The notes under the pieces were generated by a model. That model saw nothing but the letters and a program-made list of their open reading frames with translations. It did not search any database and was not told the origin of the DNA. The position numbers and the translations under genes were made by a program. Of a DNA stretch of 64,000 bases, positions 36,090-47,749 are shown piece by piece. Each line of letters starts with the position of its first letter. Position 1 is the stretch's first letter. The DNA is from Synchiropus splendidus (Eukaryota; Chordata; Actinopteri; Syngnathiformes; Callionymidae), in the NCBI RefSeq assembly GCF_027744825.2, contig NC_071334.1:39223437-39287436 (forward strand), read 5' to 3'.

Positions 36090-36653
36090 AGGTGGGTTTC
36101 GGAACGCCAAACATAAAAGTGTTGATAACTTTCGAAAAACACTTCAGACAGCTTAGATTTGATGTGCACCTACTAGAAAGACCCTTTCTGCTATAGTGGG
36201 AGGTTAAAATTTCATGTTCTGAAGCTTCCCTGAAAAGTTATGCCACAATGCACAAAAATGCTTTTCAGCCAGAGATAAGGTGGGTTTCGGAACGCCAAAA
36301 ATAAAAGAGTTGATAACTTTCGAAAAACATTTCAGACAGCTTAGATTTGATGTGCAACTACTAGAAAGACCCTTTCTGCTATAGTGGGAGGTTAAAATTT
36401 CATGTTCTGAAGCTTCCCTGAAAAGTTATGGCACAATGCACAAAAACGCTTTTCAGCCTGAGATAAGGTGGGTTTCGGAACGCCAAACATAAAAGTGTTA
36501 ATAACTTTCGAAAAACACTTCAGACAGCTAAGATTTTATATGCCACTACTAGAAAGACCCTTTCTGCTATAGTGGGAGGTTAAAATTTCATGTTCTGAAG
36601 CTTCCCTGAAAAGTTATGGCACAATGCACAAAAACGCTTTTCAACCTGAGATA

Positions 36654-39600
36654 AGGTGGGTTTCGGAACGCCAAACATAAAAGTGTTGATAACTTTCGAA
36701 AAACACTTCAGACAGCTTAGATTTGATATGTACCTACTAGAAAGGCCCTTTCTGCTATAGTGGGAGGTTAAAATTTCATGTTCTGAAGCTTCCCTGAAAA
36801 GTTATGGCACAATGCGTAAAAACGCTTTTCAGCCTGAGATAAGGTGGGTTTCGGAACGCCAAACATAAAAGTGTTAATAACTATCGAAAAACACTTCAGA
36901 CAGCTAAGATTTTATGAGCAACTACTAGAAAGATCCTTTATGCTATAGTGGGATGTTAAAATTTCATGTTCTGAAGCTTCCCTGAAAAGTTATGGCACAA
37001 TGCACAAAAATGCTTTTCAGCCTGAGATAAGGTGGGTTTCGGAACGCCAAACATAAAGGTGTTAATAACTTTCGAAAAACACTTCAGACAGCTTAGATTT
37101 GATGTGCACCTACTAGAAAGACCCTTTCTGCTATAGTGGGAGGTTAAAATTTCATGTTCTGAAGCTTCCCTGAAAAGTTATGCCACAATGCACAAAAACG
37201 CTTTTCAGCCTGAGATAAGGTGGGTTTCGGAACGCCAAACATAAAAGTGTTGATAACCTTCGAAAAACATTTCAGACAGCTTAGATTTGATGTGCAACTA
37301 CTAGAAAGACCCTTTCTGCTATAGTGGGAGGTTAAAATTTCATGTTCTGAAGCTTCCCTGAAAAGTTATGGCACAATGCACAAAAACGCTTTTCAGCCTG
37401 AGATAAGGTGGATTTCGGAACGCCAAACATAAAAGTGTTGATAACTTTCGAAAAACACTTCAGACAGCTTAGATTAGATGTGCAACTACTAGAAAGACCC
37501 TTTCTGCTATAGTGGGAGGTTAAAATTTCATGTTCTGAAGCTTCCCTGGAAAGTTATGGCACAATGCACAAAAACGCTTTTCAGCCTGAGATAAGGTGGG
37601 TTTCGGAACGCCAAACATAAAAGTGTTGATAACTTTCGAAAAACACTTCAGACAGCTTAGATTTGATGTGCACCTACTAGAAAGACCCTTTCTGCTATAG
37701 TGGGAGGTTAAAATTTCATGTTCTGAAGCTTCCCTGAAAAGTTATGGCACAATGCACAAAAACGCTTTTCAACCTGAGATAAGGTGGGTTTCGGAACGCC
37801 AAACATAAAAGTGTTGATAACTTTCGAAAAACACTTCAGACAGCTTAGATTTGATGTGTACCTACTAGAAAGGCCCTTTCTGCTATAGTGGGAGGTTAAA
37901 ATTTCATGTTCTGAAGCTTCCCTGAAAAGTTATGCCACAATGCGTAAAAACGCTTTTCAGCCTGAGATAAGGTGGGTTTCGGAACGCCAAACATAAAAGT
38001 GTTAATAACTTTCGAAAAACACTTCAGACAGCTTAGATTTGATGTGCACCTACTAGAAAGACCCTTTCTGCTATAGTGGGAGGTTAAAATTTCATGTTCT
38101 GAAGCTTCCCTGAAAAGTTATGCCACAATGCACAAAAACGCTTTTCAGCCTGAGATAAGGTGGGTTTCGGAACGCCAAACACAAAAGTGTTGATAACCTT
38201 CGAAAAACATTTCAGACAGCTTAGATTTGATGTGCAACTACTAGAAAGACCCTTTCTGCTATAGTGGGAGGTTAAAATTTCATGTTCTGAAGCTTCCCTG
38301 AAAAGTTATGGCCCAATGCACAAAAACGCTTTTCAGCCTGAGATAAGGTGGGTTTCGGAACGCCAAACATCAAAGTGTTGATAACTTTCGAAAAACACTT
38401 CAGACAGCTTAGATTAGATGTGCAACTACTAGAAAGACCCTTTCTGCTATAGTGGGAGGTTAAAATTTCATGTTCTGAAGCTTCCCTGGAAAGTTATGGC
38501 ACAATGCACAAAAACGCTTTTCAGCCTGAGATAAGGTGGGTTTCGGAACGCCAAACATAAAAGTGTTGATAACTTTCGAAAAACACTTCAGACAGCTTAG
38601 ATTTGATGTGCACCTACTAGAAAGACCCTTTCTGCTATAGTGGGAGGTTAAAATTTCATGTTCTGAAGCTTCCCTGAAAAGTTATGGCACAATGCACAAA
38701 AACGCTTTTCAACCTGAGATAAGGTGGGTTTCGGAACGCCAAACATAAAAGTGTTGATAACTTTCGAAAAACACTTCAGACAGCTTAGATTTGATGTGTA
38801 CCTACTAGAAAGGCCCTTTCTGCTATAGTGGGAGGTTAAAATTTCATGTTCTGAAGCTTCCCTGAAAAGTTATGGCACAATGCGTAAAAACGCTTTTCAG
38901 CCTGAGATAAGGTGGGTTTCGGAACGCCAAACATAATAGTGTTAATAACTATCGAAAAACACTTCAGACAGCTAAGATTTTATGTGCAACTACTAGAAAG
39001 ATCCTTTATGCTATAGTGGGAGGTTAAAATTTCATGTTCTGAAGCTTCCCTGAAAAGTTATGGCACAATGCACAAAAACGCTTTTCAGCCTGACATAAGG
39101 TGGGTTTCGGAACGCCAAACATAAAAGTGTTAATAACTTTCGAAAAACACTTCAGACAGCTTAGATTTGATGTGCACCTACTAGAAAGACCCTTTCTGCT
39201 ATAGTGGGAGGTTAAAATTTCATGTTCTGAAGCTTCCCTGAAAAGTTATGCCACAATGCACAAAAACGCTTTTCAGCCTGAGATAAGGTGGGTTTCGGAA
39301 CGCCAAACATAAAAGTGTTGATAACCTTCGAAAAACATTTCAGACAGCTTAGATTTGATGTGCAACTACTAGAAAGACCCTTTCTGCTATAGTGGGAGGT
39401 TAAAATTTCATGTTCTGAAGCTTCCCTGAAAAGTTATGGCACAATGCACAAAAACGCTTTTCAGCCTGAGATAAGGTGGGTTTCGGAACGCCAAACATAA
39501 AAGTGTTGATAACTTTCGAAAAACACTTCAGACAGCTTAGATTAGATGTGCAACTACTAGAAAGACCCTTTCTGCTATAGTGGGTGGTTAAAATTTCATG

Positions 39601-39665
39601 TTCTGAAGCTTAAGCCCCTGGAAAGTTATGGCACAATGCACAAAAACGCTTTTCAGCCTGAGATA
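36654..39665. repeat. 6/5-monomer HOR block marked by ATAACCTTCG
   Basis: The order is TGTACC unit, TATCG unit, TGCACC/TGCCAC unit, ATAACCTTCG unit, TTAGATTAGATG/GGAAAG unit, TGCACC unit. TGATAACCTT occurs at 37251, 38191 and 39319, steps of 940 bp (5 monomers) and 1128 bp (6 monomers). The 5-mer copy (37782-38721 in this phase) lacks the TATCG monomer. A further ATAACCTTCG unit is at 43802. Confidence 0.85.
39474..39665. repeat. 192-bp monomer with 4-bp AAGC insertion
   Basis: GAAGCTTAAGCCCCTGG replaces GAAGCTTCCCTGG. The extra AAGC at 39612-39615 repeats the AAGC just upstream and creates the palindrome GCTTAAGC. It is the only insertion found in the 340 monomers. The similar units at 41358 and 43990 lack it. 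Confidence 0.9.
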
Positions 39666-41357
39666 AGGTGGGTTTCGGAACGCCAAACATAAAAGTGTTG
39701 ATAACTTTCGAAAAACACTTCAGACAGCTTAGATTTGGTGTGCAACTACTAGAAAGACCCTTTCTGCTATAGTGGGAGGTTAAAATTTCATGTTCTGAAG
39801 CTTCCCTGAAAAGTTATGCCACAATGCACAAAAACGCTTTTCAGCCTGAGATAAGGTGGGTTTCGGAACGCCAAACATAAAAGTGTTAATAACTTTCGAA
39901 AAACACTTCAGACAGCTTAGATTTGACGTGCACCTACTAGAAAGGCCCTTTCTGCTATAGTGGGAGGTTAAAATTTCATGTTCTGAAGCTTCCCTGAAAA
40001 GTTATGGCACAATGCGTAAAAACGCTTTTCAGCCTGAGATAAGGTGGGTTTCGGAACGCCAAACATAAAAGTGTTGATAACTTTCGAAAAACACTTCAGA
40101 CAGCTTAGATTTGATGTGCAACTACTAGAAAGACCCTTTCTGCTATAGTGGGAGGTTAAAATTTCATGTTCTGAAGCTTCCCTGAAAAGTTATGGCACAA
40201 TGCACAAAAACGCTTTTCAGCCTGAGATAAGGTGGGTTTCGGAACGCCAAACATAAAAGTGTTGATAACTTTCGAAAAACACTTCAGACAGCTTAGATTT
40301 GATGTGTACCTACTAGAAAGGCCCTTTCTGCTATAGTGGGAGGTTAAAATTTCATGTTCTGAAGCTTCCCTGAAAAGTTATGGCACAATGCGTAAAAACG
40401 CTTTTCAGCCTGAGATAAGGTGGGTTTCGGAACGCCAAACATAAAAGTGTTAATAACTATCGAAAAACACTTCAGACAGCTAAGATTTTATGTGCAACTA
40501 CTAGAAAGACCCTTTATGCTATAGTGGGAGGTTCAAATTTCATGTTCTGAAGCTTCCCTGAAAAGTTATGCCACAATGCACAAAAATGCTTTTCAGCCAG
40601 AGATAAGGTGGGTTTCGGAACGCCAAACATAAAAGTGTTGATAACTTTCGAAAAACACTTCAGACAGCTTAGATTTGATGTGCACCTACTAGAAAGACCC
40701 TTTCTGCTATAGTGGGAGGTTAAAATTTCATGTTCTCAAGCTTCCCTGAAAAGTTATGGCACAATGCACAAAAACGCTTTTCAACCTGAGATAAGGTGGG
40801 TTTCGGAACGCCAAACATAAAAGTGTTGATAACTTTCGAAAAACACTTCAGACAGCTTAGATTTGATGTGTACCTACTAGAAAGGCCCTTTCTGCTATAG
40901 TGGGAGGTTAAAATTTCATGTTCTGAAGCTTCCCTGAAAAGTTATGGCACAATGCGTAAAAACGCTTTTCAGCCTGAGATAAGGTGGGTTTCGGAACGCC
41001 AAACATAAAAGTGTTAATAACTATCGAAAAACACTTCAGACAGCTAAGATTTTATGTGCAACTACTAGAAAGATCCTTTATGCTATAGTGGGAGGTTAAA
41101 ATTTCATGTTCTGAAGCTTCCCTGAAAAGTTATGGCACAATGCACAAAAACGCTTTTCAGCCTGAGATAAGGTGGGTTTCGGAACGCCAAACATAAAAGT
41201 GTTAATAACTTTCGAAAAACACTTCAGACAGCTTAGATTTGATGTGCACCTACTAGAAAGACCCTTTCTGCTATAGTGGGAGGTTAAAATTTCATGTTCT
41301 GAAGCTTCCCTGAAAAGTTATGCCACAATGCACAAAAACGCTTTTCAGCCTGAGATA

Positions 41358-44300
41358 AGGTGGGTTTCGGAACGCCAAACATAAAAGTGTTGATAACTTT
41401 CGAAAAACACTTCAGACAGCTTAGATTAGATGTGCAACTACTAGAAAGACCCTTTCTGCTATAGTGGGTGGTTAAAATTTCATGTTCTGAAGCTTCCCTG
41501 GAAAGTTATGGCACAATGCACAAAAACGCTTTTCAGCCTGAGATAAGGTGGGTTTCGGAACGCCAAACATAAAAGTGTTGATAACTTTCGAAAAACACTT
41601 CAGACAGCTTAGATTTGATGTGCACCTACTAGAAAGACCCTTTCTGCTATAGTGGGAGGTTAAAATTTCATGTTCTGAAGCTTCCCTGAAAAGTTATGGC
41701 ACAATGCACAAAAACGCTTTTCAGCCTGAGATAAGGTGGGTTTCGGAACGCCAAACATAAAAGTGTTGATAACTTTCGAAAAACACTTCAGACAGCTTAG
41801 ATTTGGTGTGCAACTACTAGAAAGACCCTTTCTGCTATAGTGGGAGGTTAAAATTTCATGTTCTGAAGCTTCCCTGAAAAGTTATGCCACAATGCACAAA
41901 AACGCTTTTCAGCCTGAGATAAGGTGGGTTTCGGAACGCCAAACATAAAAGTGTTAATAACTTTCGAAAAACACTTCAGACAGCTTAGATTTGATGTGCA
42001 CCTACTAGAAAGGCCCTTTCTGCTATAGTGGGAGGTTAAAATTTCATGTTCTGAAGCTTCCCTGAAAAGTTATGGCACAATGCGTAAAAACGCTTTTCAG
42101 CCTGAGATAAGGTGGGTTTCGGAACGCCAAACATAAAAGTGTTGATAACTTTCGAAAAACACTTCAGACAGCTTAGATTTGATGTGCAACTACTAGAAAG
42201 ACCCTTTCTGCTATAGTGGGAGGTTAAAATTTCATGTTCTGAAGCTTCCCTGAAAAGTTATGGCACAATGCACAAAAACGCTTTTCAGCCTGAGATAAGG
42301 TGGGTTTCGGAACGCCAAACATAAAAGTGTTGATAACTTTCGAAAAACACTTCAGACAGCTTAGATTTGATGTGTACCTACTAGAAAGGCCCTTTCTGCT
42401 ATAGTGGGAGGTTAAAATTTCATGTTCTGAAGCTTCCCTGAAAAGTTATGGCACAATGCGTAAAAACGCTTTTCAGCCTGAGATAAGGTGGGTTTCGGTA
42501 CGCCAAACATAAAAGTGTTAATAACTATCGAAAAACACTTCAGACAGCTAAGATTTTATGTGCAACTACTAGAAAGACCCTTTATGCTATAGTGGGAGGT
42601 TCAAATTTCATGTTCTGAAGCTTCCCTGAAAAGTTATGCCACAATGCACAAAAATGCTTTTCAGCCTGAGATAAGGTGGGTTTCGGAACGCCAAAAAAAA
42701 AAGTGTTGATAACTTTCAAAAAACATTTCAGACAGCTTAGATTTGATGTGCAACTACTAGAAAGACCCTTTCTGCTATAGTGGGAGGTTAAAATTTCATG
42801 TTCTGAAGCTTCCCTGAAAAGTTATGGCACAATGCACAAAAACGCTTTTCAGCCTGATATAAGGTGGGTTTCGGAACGCCAAACATAAAAGTGTTAATAA
42901 CTTTCGAAAAACACTTCAGACAGCTAAGATTTTATATGCCACTACTAGAAAGACCCTTTCTGCTATAGTGGGAGGTTAAAATTTCATGTTCTGAAGCTTC
43001 CCTGAAAAGTTATGGCACAATGCACAAAAACGCTTTTCAGCCTGCGATAAGGTGGGTTTCGGAACGCCAAACATAAAAGTGTTAATAACTTTCGAAAAAC
43101 ACTTCAGACAGCTAATATTTGATGTACAACTACTAGAAAGACCCTTTCTGCTATAGTGGGAGGTTAAAATTTCATGTTCTGAAGCTTCCCTGAAAAGTTA
43201 TGGCACAATGCACAAAAACGCTTTTCAGCCTGAGATAAGGTGGGTTTCGGAACGCCAAACATAAAAGTGTTGATAACTTTCGAAAAACACTTCAGACAGC
43301 TTTGATTTGATGTGCAACTACTAGAAAGCCCCTTTCTGCTATAGTGGGAGGTTAAAATTTCATGTTCTGAAGCTTCCCTGAAAAGTTATGGCACAATGCA
43401 CAAAATCGCTTTTCAGCCTGAGATAAGGTGGGTTTCGGAACGCCAAACATAAAAGTGTTAATAACTTTCGAAACACACTTCAGACAGCTTAGATTTGATG
43501 TGCACCTACTAGAAACACCCTTTCTGCTATAGTGGGAGGTTAAAATTTCATGTTCTGAAGCTTCCCTGAAAAGTTATGCCACAATGCACAAAAACGCTTT
43601 TCAGCCTGAGATAAGGTGGGTTTCGGAACGCCAAACATAAAAGTGTTGATAACTTTCGAAAAACACTTCCGACAGCTTAGATTTGATGTGCACCTACTAG
43701 AAAGACCCTTTCTGCTATAGTGGGAGGTTAAAATTTCATGTTCTGAAGCTTCCCTGAAAAGTTATGACACAATGCACAAAAACGCTTTTCAGCCTGAGAT
43801 AAGGTGGGTTTCGGAACGCCAAACATAAAAGTGTTGATAACCTTCGAAAAACATTTCAGACAGCTTAGATTTGATGTGCAACTACTAGAAAGACCCTTTC
43901 TGCTATAGTGGGAGGTTAAAATTTCATGTTCTGAAGCTTCCCTGAAAAGTTATGGCACAATGCACAAAAACGCTTTTCAGCCTGAGATAAGGTGGGTTTC
44001 GGAACGCCAAACATAAAAGTGTTGATAACTTTCGAAAAACACTTCAGACAGCTTAGATTAGATGTGCAACTACTAGAAAGACCCTTTCTGCTATAGTGGG
44101 TGGTTAAAATTTCATGTTCTGAAGCTTCCCTGGAAAGTTATGGCACAATGCACAAAAACGCTTTTCAGCCTGAGATAAGGTGGGTTTCGGAACGCCAAAC
44201 ATAAAAGTGTTGATAACTTTCGAAAAACACTTCAGACAGCTTAGATTTGATGTGCACCTACTAGAAAGACCCTTTCTGCTATAGTGGGAGGTTAAAATTT

Positions 44301-45869
44301 CATGTTCTGAAGCTTCCCTGAAAAGTTATGGCACAATGCACAAAAACGCTTTTCAGCCTGAGATAAGGTGGGTTTCGGAACGCCAAACATAAAAGTGTTG
44401 ATAACTTTCGAAAAACACTTCAGACAGCTTAGATTTGGTGTGCAACTACTAGAAAGACCCTTTCTGCTATAGTGGGAGGTTAAAATTTCATGTTCTGAAG
44501 CTTCCCTGAAAAGTTATGCCACAATGCACAAAAACGCTTTTCAGCCTGAGATAAGGTGGGTTTCGGAACGCCAAACATAAAAGTGTTAATAACTTTCGAA
44601 AAACACTTCAGACAGCTTAGATTTGATGTGCAACTACTAGAAAGACCCTTTCTGCTATAGTGGGAGGTTAAAATTTCATGTTCTGAAGCTTCCCTGAAAA
44701 GTTATGGCACAATGCGTAAAAACGCTTTTCAGCCTGAGATAAGGTGGGTTTCGGAACGCCAAACATAAAAGTGTTGATAACTTTCGAAAAACACTTCAGA
44801 CAGCTTAGATTTGATGTGCAACTACTAGAAAGACCCTTTCTGCTATAGTGGGAGGTTAAAATTTCATGTTCTGAAGCTTCCCTGAAAAGTTATGGCACAA
44901 TGCACAAAAACGCTTTTCAGCCTGAGATAAGGTGGGTTTCGGAACGCCAAACATAAAAGTGTTGATAACTTTCGAAAAACACTTCAGACAGCTTAGATTT
45001 GATGTGTACCTACTAGAAAGGCCCTTTCTGCTATAGTGGGAGGTTAAAATTTCATGTTCTGAAGCTTCCCTGAAAAGTTATGGCACAATGCGTAAAAACG
45101 CTTTTCAGCCTGAGATAAGGTGGGTTTCGGAACGCCAAACATAAAAGTGTTAATAACTATCGAAAAACACTTCAGACAGCTAAGATTTTATGTGCAACTA
45201 CTAGAAAGACCCTTTATGCTATAGTGGGAGGTTCAAATTTCATGTTCTGAAGCTTCCCTGAAAAGTTATGCCACAATGCACAAAAATGCTTTTCAGCCAG
45301 AGATAAGGTGGGTTTCGGAACGCCAAAAAAAAAAGTGTTGATAACTTTCAAAAAACATTTCAGACAGCTTAGATTTGATGTGCAACTACTAGAAAGACCC
45401 TTTCTGCTATAGTGGGAGGTTAAAATTTCATGTTCTGAAGCTTCCCTGAAAAGTTATGGCACAATGCACAAAAACGCTTTTCAGCCTGATATAAGGTGGG
45501 TTTCGGAACGCCAAACATAAAAGTGTTAATAACTTTCGAAAAACACTTCAGACAGCTAAGATTTTATATGCCACTACTAGAAAGACCCTTTCTGCTATAG
45601 TGGGAGGTTAAAATTTCATGTTCTGAAGCTTCCCTGAAAAGTTATGGCACAATGCACAAAAACGCTTTTCAGCCTGAGATAAGGTGGGTTTCGGAACGCC
45701 AAACATAAAAGTGTTAATAACTTTCGAAAAACACTTGAGACAGCTAATATTTGATGTACAACTACTAGAAAGACCCTTTCTGCTATAGTGGGAGGTTAAA
45801 ATTTCATGTTCTGAAGCTTCCCTGAAAAGTTATGGCACCATGCACAAAAACGCTTTTCAGCCTGAGATA
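41358..45869. repeat. 14-monomer HOR (2632 bp period), ten units repeated
   Basis: Units 41358-43237 recur at 43990-45869. Markers match at exactly 2632 bp: TGGGTGG at 41465 and 44097, GTTCAAATTT at 42599 and 45231, a ten-A run at 42693 and 45325, and CCTGATATAAGG at 42853 and 45485. The four units 43238-43989 lie between the copies and are not repeated in step. A related GTTCAAATTT unit lies at 40531, 2068 bp (11 monomers) before the first. Confidence 0.9.
42680..42867. repeat. Monomer with a ten-A run
   Basis: CC followed by ten A (42693-42702) replaces CCAAACATAAAAG without a change in length, and TTTCAAAAAAC replaces TTTCGAAAAAC shortly after. The closest relative is the CCAAAAATAAAAG subtype, from which it differs by T to A. 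A second copy lies at 45325-45334. Confidence 0.85.
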
Positions 45870-46997
45870 AGGTGGGTTTCGGAACGCCAAACATAAAAGT
45901 GTTAATAACTTTCGAAAAACACTTCAGACAGCTAAGATTTTATATGCCACTACTAGAAAGACCATTTCTGCTATAGTGGGAGGTTAAAATTTCATGTTCT
46001 GAAGCTTCCCTGAAAAGTTATGGCACAATGCACAAAAACGCTTTTCAGCCTCAGATAAGGTGGGTTTCGGAACGCCAAACATAAAAGTGTTAATAACTAT
46101 CGAAAAACACTTCAGACAGCTAAGATTTTATGTGCAACTACTAGAAAGACCCTTTATGCTATAGTGGGAGGTTAAAATTTCATGTTCTGAAGCTTCCCTG
46201 AAAAGTTATGGCACAATCCACAAAATCGCTTTTCAGCCTGAGATAAGGTGGGTTTCGGAACGCCAAACATAAAAGTGTTAATAACTTTCGAAACACACTT
46301 CAGACAGCTTAGATTTGATGTGCACCTACTAGAAACACCCTTTCTGCTATAGTGGGAGGTTAAAATTTCATGTTCTGAAGCTTCCCTGAAAAGTTATGCC
46401 ACAATGCACAAAAACGCTTTTCAGCCTGAGATAAGGTGGGTTTCGGAACGCCAAACATAAAAGTGTTGATAACTTTCGAAAAACACTTCCGACAGCTTAG
46501 ATTTGATGTGCACCTACTAGAAAGACCCTTTCTGCTATAGTGGGAGGTTAAAATTTCATGTTCTGAAGCTTCCCTGAAAAGTTATGACACAATGCACAAA
46601 AACGCTTTTCAGCCTGAGATAAGGTGGGTTTCGGAACGCCAAACATAAAAGTGTTGATATCTTTCGAAAAACACTTCAGACAGCTTAGATTTGATGTGCA
46701 CCTACTAGAAAGACCCTTTCTGCTATAGTGGGAGGTTAAAATTTCATGTTCTGAAGCTTCCCTGAAAAGTTATGGCACAATGCACAAAAACGGTTTTCAG
46801 CCTGAGATAAGGTGGGTTTCGGAACGCCAAACATAAAAGTGTTGATAACTTTCGAAAAACACTTCAGACAGCTTAGATTTGGTGTGCAACTACTAGAAAG
46901 ACCCTTTCTGCTATAGTGGGAGGTTAAAATTTCATGTTCTGAAGCTTCCCTGAAAAGTTATGCCACAATGCACAAAAACGCTTTTCAGCCTGAGATA

Positions 46998-47185
46998 AGG
47001 TGGGTTTCGGAACGCCAAACATAAAAATGTTGATAACTTTCGAAAAACACTTCAGACAGCTTAGATTTGATGTGCAACTACTAGAAAGACCCTTTCTGCT
47101 ATAGTGGGAGGTTAAAATTTCATGTTCTGAAGCTTCCCTGAAAAGTTATGGCACAATGCACAAAAACGCTTTTCAGCCTGAGATA
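46998..47185. repeat. Extra monomer in copy A of the 24-mer block
   Basis: An ordinary GATAAC/GCAAC unit with private ATAAAAATG is present between the ATTTGGTG unit and the TTCCGAC/TATGACAC unit. Copy B goes directly from one to the other at about 51510. It is therefore a single-monomer gain in A or loss in B. Confidence 0.8.
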
Positions 47186-47749
47186 AGGTGGGTTTCGGAA
47201 CGCCAAACATAAAAGTGTTGATAACTTTCGAAAAACACTTCCGACAGCTTAGATTTGATGTGCACCTACTAGAAAGACCCTTTCTGCTATAGTGGGAGGT
47301 TAAAATTTCATGTTCTGAAGCTTCCCTGAAAAGTTATGACACAATGCACAAAAACGCTTTTCAGCCTGAGATAAGGTGGGTTTCGGAACGCCAAACATAA
47401 AAGTGTTGATAACTTTCGAAAAACACTTCAGACAGCTTAGATTTGATGTTCACCTACTAGAAAGACCCTTTCTGCTATAGTGGGAGGTTAAAATTTCATG
47501 TTCTGAAGCTTCCCTGAAAAGTTATGGCACAATGCACAAAAACGCTTTTCAGCCTGAGATAAGGTGGGTTTCGGAACGCCAAACATAAAAGTGTTGATAA
47601 CTTTCGAAAAACACTTCAGACAGCTTAGATTTGATGTGCAACTACTAGAAAGACCCTTTCTGCCATAGTGGGAGGTTAAAATTTCATGTTCTGAAGCTTC
47701 CCTGAAAAGTTATGCCACAATGCACAAAAACGCTTTTCAGCCTGAGATA

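Noticed and set aside
40530..40541. GGTTCAAATTTC resembling an RNA polymerase III B box (also near 42598 and 45230)
   Set aside because: It arises from one T to C change in GGTTAAAATTTC. It misses the final conserved C positions and I see no convincing A box at a suitable distance.
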